8,004 nt of DNA from contig CANHGF010000096.1 in NCBI GenBank assembly GCA_947460065.1, positions 1 to 8,004 on the forward strand, read 5' to 3'. The first letter of the stretch is position 1, and each line of letters starts with the position of its first letter. Origin of the DNA: Comamonadaceae bacterium (GTDB lineage Bacteria > Pseudomonadota > Gammaproteobacteria > Burkholderiales > Burkholderiaceae_C). Shown one piece after another: positions 1 through 5,366 of the stretch. The notes below the pieces were generated by a model. It made no database searches. It had not been told where the DNA came from and saw only the letters and a list, made by a program, of their open reading frames with translations. The position numbers and the translations under genes are program-made.

Positions 1-557
1 CAGCCAGCAAGCGCGACCTGCTCGAGCAGGTCAGACAGGGGCGTTTCCGGGAGGCTCTGTATTTCCGCCTGGCGGTATTTCCGATTCGAATTCCGGCACT
101 GCGCGACCGCCCCCGCGACATCATCGCCTTGGCCCACGCCTTTCTCACCCGTTACGCTGACGCCCAGCGCCCACTGCAACTGTCGCCCGCTTCGGTTGAA
201 GCCCTGCTCAAACACCCCTGGCCCGGCAATGTCAGAGAGCTAGAAAATGCGATGCAGCGAGCCGTGCTGATGGCCGACGGCGAGTTCATCACACCCCGGG
301 ATATTGAACTAGAACCTATGGAGGGAAGGCCGCAGGCCGAGCCTGCGACAGAAATTGCAGCGCCTATGCGCGCGGGGTCGGCAGGCATGGACATCGAATC
401 CGTCGAGCGTGAACATATTTTGCATGTGTTGACGCAGGTAGGCGGTAACCGCAGAAAAGCGGTTGCTGTCCTTGGCTTGTCAGAGCGCGCGCTCAGGTAT
501 AAACTGAAAGCCTATCGGGAACAGTTTCCTGATTTATATATCCCTGAAGGAACGTGA
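1..557 (+). CDS. Sigma-54-dependent flagellar transcriptional activator (FlrC/FleR/LafK type), C-terminal part
   Basis: The reading frame is open from base 3 to the TGA at 555-557; the N-terminus, including any receiver domain and the GAFTGA loop, lies outside the window. The visible 184 residues begin in the AAA+ domain with the FREALYFRLAVFPIRIPALR block typical of NtrC-family ATPases (about 45-110). The sensor II motif PWPGNVRELEN is encoded at 216-248. A Fis-type helix-turn-helix (GGNRRKAVAVLGLSERALRY) is encoded at about 441-500. Proteins of this family hydrolyse ATP to open promoters bound by RNA polymerase with sigma-54. The fliE gene follows immediately, which is the usual order after flrC, fleR or lafK, so a flagellar regulator is favoured over a nitrogen or other NtrC homologue. 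A sigma-54 promoter is present in front of the flagellin gene downstream, a plausible target. I cannot decide between the polar-type (FlrC/FleR) and lateral-type (LafK) names. Confidence 0.93.
   Translation, partial: ASKRDLLEQVRQGRFREALYFRLAVFPIRIPALRDRPRDIIALAHAFLTRYADAQRPLQLSPASVEALLKHPWPGNVRELENAMQRAVLMADGEFITPRDIELEPMEGRPQAEPATEIAAPMRAGSAGMDIESVEREHILHVLTQVGGNRRKAVAVLGLSERALRYKLKAYREQFPDLYIPEGT
547..552 (+). promoter_or_regulatory. Ribosome binding site of fliE (decides the start)
   Basis: AAGGAA lies 7 bases before the GTG at 560. The alternative GTG at 554 overlaps the regulator's stop codon but would leave only one base after this site, so 560 is the better start. Confidence 0.65.
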
Positions 558-559
558 TC

Positions 560-883
560 GTGAGCAGCGATCCCCTGCAACAACTGAATCAGGCCATGAA
601 AGTCATGGGCGACATGGCCGCCGGCATGCCGGCCCCAGCCTCGGGCCCGGGTTCGGCTGCGCCTGATTTTCAGCAGTTGCTTTTTCAGGCGGTCAAGGAC
701 GTCAACGAAGCACAAAACGTTGCGCAGGCCCAAGTCCAGTCCTTCTCCACGGGGCAAAGCAAGCTCAGCCTTGAAGAAGTCATGCTGTCAGCCCAAAAGG
801 CGAACCTTTCTCTACAAGGAATGATCGCTGTTCGCAATCGGCTGGTAGAGGCCTACAAAGAAATTACCAATCTGCCGGTTTAA
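560..883 (+). CDS. fliE: Flagellar hook-basal body protein FliE
   Basis: The product has 107 aa, close to the usual size of about 104. FliE links the MS ring to the proximal rod in the periplasm and is one of the first substrates of the flagellar export apparatus. The N-terminal half is low in complexity (Met, Ala, Pro, Gly). The C-terminal half carries the family signature: SLEEVMLSAQKANLSLQGM followed by VRNRLVEAYKEITNLPV, with the typical final Pro-Val. There is no signal peptide, as expected for a type III export substrate. The start is GTG 560, chosen from the ribosome binding site; GTG 554 would add two residues. The gene sits 2 bases after the sigma-54 activator, so the two are probably co-transcribed. 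It is not followed by fliF-fliG, its usual partners, but by a separately promoted flagellin gene. Confidence 0.95.
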   Translation: MSSDPLQQLNQAMKVMGDMAAGMPAPASGPGSAAPDFQQLLFQAVKDVNEAQNVAQAQVQSFSTGQSKLSLEEVMLSAQKANLSLQGMIAVRNRLVEAYKEITNLPV

Positions 884-887
884 AGCC

Positions 888-903
888 TGGCATCCCTCTT
901 GCT
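888..903 (+). promoter_or_regulatory. Sigma-54 (RpoN) -24/-12 promoter of the flagellin gene
   Basis: The sequence TGGCATCCCTCTTGCT matches the consensus TGGCAC-N5-TTGCW with one mismatch (T for the last C of the -24 box). The invariant GG (889-890) and GC (901-902) are separated by exactly 10 bases. The predicted transcription start is near 914, giving a leader of about 54 bases. The element begins 5 bases after the fliE stop. No sigma-28 promoter with acceptable spacing is visible here, so the flagellin appears to be under sigma-54, presumably through the activator encoded at 1-557. Confidence 0.85.
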
Positions 904-911
904 TTGATCGC

Positions 912-941
912 TTGCCGATGGGTTTTTGACACCCTCGGCGA
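912..941 (+). promoter_or_regulatory. Stem-loop at the predicted 5' end of the flagellin mRNA
   Basis: GCCGATGGG (914-922) pairs with CCCTCGGC (932-939) with one bulged T, across a 9-base loop (TTTTTGACA). A G-T and a T-A pair can extend the stem outward to 912 and 941. The stem starts at the predicted +1 of the sigma-54 promoter. It could protect the transcript's 5' end, or the symmetry could serve as a protein-binding site at the DNA level. An outer GATCG (906-910) and CGATC (951-955) also face each other, slightly off centre. Confidence 0.5.
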
Positions 942-967
942 TACCACAGTCGATCAATGGCAAGACT

Positions 968-3511
968 ATGAGCGTTATCAACACGAATTTGGCATCAATG
1001 CGCGCCCAGTTGGGCGTGAGCATGGCCAACCGTGGGATCACGCAAACCATGCGGGATATGTCTACCGGACGGCGCATCAACTCGGCCGCAGACGACGCCG
1101 CCGGACTGGCCATCAGCAGCCGAATGACCTCGCAGATTCAGGGCCTCGAAAAGGCCTTGCGCAATATTGGCGACGCCTGCTCGATGTTGCAAACCGCAGA
1201 GGGCGCCACCCTAGAAATCGCCAGCATGCTGCAGCGCATGCGGGAACTGGCCGTCCAGAGCCTGAACGATGTGCTGACCGAGGCAGATCGCCAGAGCGTG
1301 GACCAGGAATACCAGCAACTGAAGCAGGAAATCGATCACATCGCCAGTTCCACCCAATGGAATGGCGGCATGGCGCTGCTCAATATGCAGCAGCAGGTCC
1401 ACGATAGCGCCGTACCAGCACAGCGCATCGGCCAGGGAGAACTGGACACAGCGACCCTGCCCAGCGGCAACTACGACTTGTTCGTCAATGGCGTGAAGGT
1501 GACAGTGCCCTTTGTCAAGGACGAGCTGCCCGACGCCCGGCTGGGGAAAATCATCAATGCGATTCAGTCCAGCCGGGACCTGCACGGGGCTGTGGCCGAC
1601 CTCAGCGGCGACGGATCGGTCGCGCTGAGCACGCCCGATGGGCGCGACCTGTCCGTCTGGTACGACAGCAGCATCAGTGGACTGAGCGCCTCCAGCTTTG
1701 GCCTGGGGCGCTACGGTGAAACGCCGCAAGTGACCGACATCAGCATCACCAGCCCATACACAGAAGAGTTGGTCGAAGATCGCCAGGACGGCTACATCCA
1801 GTACAGCTACACCGGCTCTAGCGCGCTGAGTTTGCCTGCTGCGAGCCAGCCCGACCTCACTGCTGGCAGCCTGTCGGTGGTGGGCAGCACCGTCTACAGG
1901 GGGCTGGGAGGCAGCGCGCAGGCCTTCGGCATGATCGACAGCGTCAGAAACGGTCAGGCGGGTCAGCCCCTGCGCATCAATTACCTGTCGCCCTTCGTCA
2001 ACGGCGACTTCGAAAGCGGCGTGGTTGGCAGCACCACCGTGCCGGGCTGGACCCTGTACCCCGAGCGGATCAAGCTCGATGGCAGCCAGAGCATCGCAGG
2101 CTACCCCACCCCGGTCGACAACCGATCTGAAAGCGGCTCCTACACCGACGTCACCAATTCCTACACGGCCGAACTGAGCAACACGTCCGTCGCACCGGGC
2201 AGCACCAAGAGCATGATGCTCAAGTCCACCGCACTGGTGGTCGATCGCTTTGGCGTCAGCCACGGCCCTTACATCGTGTCCGATGACCTCTACATCCCCG
2301 CCGGCGAAAGCGTATCCTTCAAATGGCGGGCCACCGGAGATACAGATACTTTTGACGTCTACGCCTACCTGGTCAATACCGATACCGGCGCCACCACCGA
2401 ACTGCTTAACAGCACTGGCACCAGCCTGGCCGACGCCACCAGCTGGGTCAGCGCAAGCATGCAAATACCCACAGAGGGTAACTACAAGTTTGTCTTTGTA
2501 TCGGGCTCCTACGATTTCTCGGGTGGCCGCGCCACCGGCGCCACCATGTTTCTCGACGACGTGCTGGTCAGTGGCAGCCCGCCGGCCCAAAAACCCAGCG
2601 GCAGTGAGCTCGACCGCCTTGCGCAACTGGTTCAGGTGCAAACCGGCGGCGCTGCCGTGCAAGCGTCCTTTGAGCTGCTGGGGCAGACCGTGTCCTCCGG
2701 GGCCAGCAGCACGGCAAGCCAGGCGCTGAGTCAACTCAAGAGCCAGATCGACACCTTGCAAAGCCAGGGGCAACTGCTCGGCGTCTCGGCCAGCCTGGTC
2801 AACGGAAAGTTGAGGCTGAGCTCCACTTCGGGCAGCAACCCCTTCAGCGTGACGCAACTGACGGTCGGCGCTGCCGGCTACAGCGCCAGTCAGGTGACCC
2901 TTCAGGCCGCTGTAGCAGGGGTCGATCACGCCACAGGCATCGCCGCAGCGAACGCCCAATCGAGCGGTGCGGCCGTAGCCAAGGGCGAGCCTGCCGACGA
3001 CGAGTTGCTCCAGAAGGCTGGCCTGCTGCGCTACCAGATCGGCGCCAATGCGGGCGAAACCATCGAATACCGGTTCGAGGACTTCACCGGCGAGCGGGGC
3101 ATGCTGGACGCACTAACCTGGGACACCTCAGACAAACGCCTGTCACGAGCCAGTGTGGTCGCTGTGGCCCTGGGCGAACCTATCCACAATGATGAGGGCC
3201 AGCCACGCAGCCACCTTGCCGACAGGCACGCGGCGGGCCAAGCCCTGGTGCTGCTCGACACGATGCTTCAAAATGTAGATTCGCGCCGCTCACTGCTGGG
3301 CTCGGCCATGAACCGACTGCTGGCTGCCGGCAACAATGTATCGGTCGGCGTTGTGCAACAAAGCAATTCGCGCGGCCAGATGGGAGATACCGACTATGCC
3401 AAGGCCGCCTCCGAACTGGCCAAGAATCAAATCATTCTGAATTCAGCCTCCGCAGTGCTGGCGCAGGCTAACGCTTCGGACAAAGACATCCTGAAACTGC
3501 TGGGACTTTAA
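968..3511 (+). CDS. Large flagellin with expanded, jelly-roll-containing central domain
   Basis: Flagellin is the filament subunit, exported through the flagellar type III apparatus and polymerised outside the cell. This protein has 847 aa, against 270-500 for most flagellins. Residues 1-140 are a normal D0/D1 arm: it starts MSVINTNLASMRAQ and contains RINSAADDAAGLAIS and QRMRELAVQS. The last motif falls at residues 89-98, the same numbering as the TLR5-recognised segment of Salmonella FliC. The C-terminal arm (about 677-847) contains LRYQIGANAGETIEY, a D1 helix and the D0 end SAVLAQANASDKDILKLLGL. Between them are a flagellin_IN-like segment (about 155-235), a beta-rich stretch, a jelly-roll-like insert (about 340-540) and a second IN-like segment (about 547-645). 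ATG 968 is chosen because it gives the canonical N-terminus; the in-frame TTG at 926 would add 14 unrelated residues. The Shine-Dalgarno is poor (GGCAAG only 3 bases away), odd for a highly expressed protein. There is one cysteine, Cys71. Confidence 0.94.
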   Translation: MSVINTNLASMRAQLGVSMANRGITQTMRDMSTGRRINSAADDAAGLAISSRMTSQIQGLEKALRNIGDACSMLQTAEGATLEIASMLQRMRELAVQSLNDVLTEADRQSVDQEYQQLKQEIDHIASSTQWNGGMALLNMQQQVHDSAVPAQRIGQGELDTATLPSGNYDLFVNGVKVTVPFVKDELPDARLGKIINAIQSSRDLHGAVADLSGDGSVALSTPDGRDLSVWYDSSISGLSASSFGLGRYGETPQVTDISITSPYTEELVEDRQDGYIQYSYTGSSALSLPAASQPDLTAGSLSVVGSTVYRGLGGSAQAFGMIDSVRNGQAGQPLRINYLSPFVNGDFESGVVGSTTVPGWTLYPERIKLDGSQSIAGYPTPVDNRSESGSYTDVTNSYTAELSNTSVAPGSTKSMMLKSTALVVDRFGVSHGPYIVSDDLYIPAGESVSFKWRATGDTDTFDVYAYLVNTDTGATTELLNSTGTSLADATSWVSASMQIPTEGNYKFVFVSGSYDFSGGRATGATMFLDDVLVSGSPPAQKPSGSELDRLAQLVQVQTGGAAVQASFELLGQTVSSGASSTASQALSQLKSQIDTLQSQGQLLGVSASLVNGKLRLSSTSGSNPFSVTQLTVGAAGYSASQVTLQAAVAGVDHATGIAAANAQSSGAAVAKGEPADDELLQKAGLLRYQIGANAGETIEYRFEDFTGERGMLDALTWDTSDKRLSRASVVAVALGEPIHNDEGQPRSHLADRHAAGQALVLLDTMLQNVDSRRSLLGSAMNRLLAAGNNVSVGVVQQSNSRGQMGDTDYAKAASELAKNQIILNSASAVLAQANASDKDILKLLGL
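1990..2585 (+). other. Jelly-roll / carbohydrate-binding-module-like insert inside the flagellin
   Basis: This segment of about 200 residues opens with FVNGDFESG followed by PGWT, a signature common at the start of CBM-like and other extracellular beta-sandwich domains. It continues with alternating beta-type patterns (VSFKWRA, FDVYAYLVNTDTG, NYKFVFVSGSYD) and ends with ATMFLDDVLVSG, the usual last strand of such domains. It lies in the surface-exposed region of the flagellin, so in the filament it would point outward. The ligand, if any, cannot be told from sequence. There is no HExxH motif, so it is not a flagellinolysin-type protease insert. Confidence 0.6.
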
Positions 3512-3526
3512 ACCTGACGCACCAAG

Positions 3527-3548
3527 GCGCGGGCCAGCGCATATTTTT
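3527..3548 (+). terminator. Weak terminator-like element after the flagellin gene
   Basis: GCGC (3527-3530) can pair with GCGC (3537-3540) across a 6-base loop and is followed by ATATTTTT. The stem has only four pairs, so termination, if any, is probably partial. It sits 15 bases after the flagellin stop, where a terminator is often found after a highly expressed flagellin gene. Confidence 0.3.
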
Positions 3549-3578
3549 ACATTTCCGATTTTCAGAGCCTCCGAAATC

Positions 3579-3584
3579 TATAAT
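3579..3584 (+). promoter_or_regulatory. Possible sigma-70 -10 box (TATAAT) before the CheW-like gene
   Basis: A perfect TATAAT lies in the 93-base gap between the flagellin and the next gene, in an AT-rich patch unlike the surrounding sequence. No good -35 box stands 16-18 bases upstream (CGATTT at 17 bases), and there is no extended -10 TG, so an activator may be needed. The box lies between the arms CCGAA (3571-3575) and TTCGG (3584-3588), a possible operator. The predicted transcription start would be near 3591. Confidence 0.35.
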
Positions 3585-3604
3585 TCGGTCTGGAGCAAAA
3601 CCCC

Positions 3605-4024
3605 ATGGAATCGGACACATCCGAGTTTTCCACCACGGCTGGCCCATCGCGATGGGTGTTGTTCATGATCGATCAGCAGGGTATGGCCGTTCTTGCGGAC
3701 GCGGTGCAGGCGATTTTTCCTTCTTGTCTGCCGGGGCAGGAAGAGCGTTACTGTGCCTTTTTGACGGCTGAGCTGCATGAAGGGCGGCCGGTTTTCATGC
3801 GCCCCCTGACGGAACTCTTCAATCTGGCCGACCCGCATTACTTTGCCACCAGCCAGCCCAGGCCCTGGTGCCTGGTGGCACGGGGGCGGGACGATGCCCT
3901 CCTGGGCTGCTGGGTCGATGAGGTCAGCGGCCCGGTCCTGGCCACACCGACCATGGGCCAAATCACCCACCAACAGCGCACCTACCTGACAGCGCTGCCC
4001 GCAGCACAGACTCATGCGCTCTGA
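3605..4024 (+). CDS. CheW-like protein (divergent coupling-protein fold)
   Basis: The product is a 139-aa soluble protein without signal peptide. Its pattern follows a CheW domain. A first strand pair, RWVLFMIDQQGMAVLADAVQ (16-35), matches the 'lxFxlggxxyAvplxxV' start. PVFMRPLTELFNL (62-74) matches the 'xPVidLrxxfgl' segment. WCLVARG and LLGCWVDEVSGPV (88-111) match the 'xlvvxxxgxxxGLxVDeVxgV' end. CheW proteins couple chemoreceptors to the kinase CheA. This one is shorter and divergent: the usual Gly-Xaa-Ile-Asn-Leu-Arg-Gly stretch before PVI is not recognisable. GGAG (3592-3595) lies 9 bases before the ATG and supports this start. The gene overlaps the next one by 11 bases, so the two are probably translationally coupled. 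It is the first of three genes that resemble a chemosensory set. The assignment is by reading of motifs, not by a profile search. Confidence 0.6.
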   Translation: MESDTSEFSTTAGPSRWVLFMIDQQGMAVLADAVQAIFPSCLPGQEERYCAFLTAELHEGRPVFMRPLTELFNLADPHYFATSQPRPWCLVARGRDDALLGCWVDEVSGPVLATPTMGQITHQQRTYLTALPAAQTHAL

Positions 4025-5363
4025 ACGACCGTTTCCGCCTCCCCGATTCCTCGCACTGCTGTGGATAGGCTGGTGGCTGGCGCTGGCCTGGCTGGCTGGC
4101 ATGGCCTGGCACCATGAGCCCGTACCCGCACTCCAGCCTGCGACTGCGGTCGCGGCGGAAAAAGTCGCACCGCAGCGTCCAGCTTTTGAGGAGATGCAGG
4201 CCTTCATCGCTGAAAGCCGCCCTATCACTGTCGAGCGATGGAGCGCCTGGCTTGATCAATCCCAACAGGCCCTGAGCGCCGCACGCTCATGGGGCAGCGC
4301 CAATTACCTGGCCAAAGAGCTGGAGTCCAATCTGCAACTGCTGTCGGCAGAAATACGCAAGCAGCTGCTTGCCGCTGGCGACGAAGCCGTCCTTAACGGG
4401 GTACTTTTTCGCCTGTCCAGAAGCAATCCTCAGTTGCGCCTGTATGAGCAGGAGCGGCTAGAACTGGAGCGCGCGCCGGCAGACCTTTCCAGGCTGCTGC
4501 TGCGCCTTTTCACCATCGTGCTGGCCAGCGAGAGTCTGGAGCCCAATGTACAGGCCTTAGAGCTCGCCTGCCCGGTATGGGGCGAGCTGTCGCAGGCGCT
4601 GACCCAATTGCAAAAGGAGCTGGAGACCAGCAAAGGCCGGCGCCTCGATCTGGTCCGGCGCAGCCTGTCGGTGTTCGAAAAGCCGGACCTCACCACAGCC
4701 ATCCACGCCCATGCCCAGCAGTGCGCCACGGTGGTCGAATCGCGCAAGGCGGTGGCCACGCTGGCCCGTGCGCTGCAACAGGTCGCATGGGCCAAGGTAT
4801 TTGTCACGGCGGTGCCGGCTGCCGCCCCGGACGATAAGCCGGCCCGAACCAGCGAACCGTCGGGCCATCTGCTGGCGCGCCAGTGGCTGCCTTCGGCACT
4901 GATCCTGGCGCTGGTCTGCAGCCTCTTGCTGGCCTGGAGCCTGCGCATGCGCTCGCAACGGCTGGCCCAACAATGGGACCTGCTCCTGCAGCAGCGACAG
5001 GCGCTGCAAAGCCAGGTCCATCAACTGCACGCTCAAGTGGCGCGCTACATTGAAGAAGCCAGCGCCGTGACCGCGCTGCCGGCGTCTAGCCCCCCTCCCG
5101 ATGCCCAGCTTGCCACCCAGGCTGTGGCTGTCGTCGAGCCGCTGACGCGGGCCTCGCCAGGGACCACCAGCAGCCCTGCGGCCGCAGGGCTGAGCCGTCT
5201 CAAGTCGGCACTGGCAGCGGCCAACGAGCAGCTGCGCAATACCCAGCTCGGGCTGATCCGGGGTGCCGACAAGAATCAGGTGTTGCAGGAGCTCGAATAT
5301 ATTCAGGCCCTGCTCGATGCAAGCTGGGAGCCTGCCGGGCAGGACGCTGGGGCTCAGGCGTGA
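4014..5363 (+). CDS. Two-pass inner-membrane protein with helical periplasmic domain and cytoplasmic coiled coil, function unknown
   Basis: I do not recognise this 449-aa protein. A Trp-rich membrane segment (about 12-32, with five Trp) is followed by a periplasmic region (33-290) that reads as almost wholly alpha-helical and holds two cysteines (186, 237) that could pair. A second membrane segment follows (291-310). The cytoplasmic part has a Gln/Leu-rich coiled coil (about 314-350), a Pro/Ala/Ser/Thr linker (about 351-390) and a last helical stretch (392-437). The topology resembles a chemoreceptor (helical sensor between two membrane helices), but there is no HAMP domain and no methyl-accepting signalling hairpin. 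The start overlaps the CheW-like gene by 11 bases; no good ribosome binding site precedes it, and membrane segment 1 needs this start. The end overlaps the CheA-like gene by 4 bases (GTGA). A receptor-like or membrane-anchor role for its two neighbours is inferred only from context. Confidence 0.85.
   Translation: MRSERPFPPPRFLALLWIGWWLALAWLAGMAWHHEPVPALQPATAVAAEKVAPQRPAFEEMQAFIAESRPITVERWSAWLDQSQQALSAARSWGSANYLAKELESNLQLLSAEIRKQLLAAGDEAVLNGVLFRLSRSNPQLRLYEQERLELERAPADLSRLLLRLFTIVLASESLEPNVQALELACPVWGELSQALTQLQKELETSKGRRLDLVRRSLSVFEKPDLTTAIHAHAQQCATVVESRKAVATLARALQQVAWAKVFVTAVPAAAPDDKPARTSEPSGHLLARQWLPSALILALVCSLLLAWSLRMRSQRLAQQWDLLLQQRQALQSQVHQLHAQVARYIEEASAVTALPASSPPPDAQLATQAVAVVEPLTRASPGTTSSPAAAGLSRLKSALAAANEQLRNTQLGLIRGADKNQVLQELEYIQALLDASWEPAGQDAGAQA
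5171..5192 (+). repeat. 22-bp perfect palindrome within the membrane-protein gene
   Basis: The half-site CAGCCCTGCGG is followed directly by its exact reverse complement, without a spacer; the centre is a NotI-type GCGGCCGC. It encodes part of the Ser/Pro/Ala linker (SSPAAAGL) of the protein. By my rough estimate, chance would give far fewer than one such perfect palindrome in a window of this size and GC content. As RNA it could fold only as a hairpin with a few central bases unpaired. Confidence 0.7.
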
Positions 5364-5366
5364 GCC
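5351..5366 (+). repeat. Hairpin spanning the stop/start overlap of two genes
   Basis: GGCTCA (5351-5356) and TGAGCC (5361-5366) form a perfect 6-bp stem with the loop GGCG. The stem and loop contain the GTG start (5360-5362) and the TGA stop (5361-5363). Ribosomes translating the upstream gene would melt it, which would couple translation of the CheA-like gene to that of the membrane protein. Confidence 0.45.

Noticed and set aside
620..633. 14-bp palindrome GCCGGCATGCCGGC in fliE
   Set aside because: A palindrome of this length is expected about once by chance in a GC-rich window of this size, by rough estimate.
881..921. Sigma-28 promoter before the flagellin (TAAAG at 881 and GCCGATGG at 914)
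   Set aside because: The boxes are 28 bases apart, about twice the usual spacing. The GCCGA is better explained as one arm of the leader stem, and the sigma-54 element between them fits far better.
926..967. In-frame TTG start adding 14 residues to the flagellin
   Set aside because: The extension does not look like a flagellin N-terminus, whereas ATG 968 gives the canonical MSVINTN start. TTG 926 also falls in the loop of the leader hairpin.
2250..2729. A 159-codon plus-strand frame inside the flagellin gene
   Set aside because: The translation is Pro/Ala/Ser-rich with no domain pattern, in an alternative frame of a real gene. It is a composition shadow.
1211..2959. A 582-codon open frame on the minus strand opposite the flagellin gene
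   Set aside because: It lies fully opposite a clear flagellin, has low-complexity Ala/Gly/Val/Asp composition and no recognisable motif. Long antisense frames are common shadows in GC-rich genes.
968..3511. Flagellinolysin (flagellin with a metalloprotease domain)
   Set aside because: The size would fit, but no HExxH motif is present anywhere in the protein.
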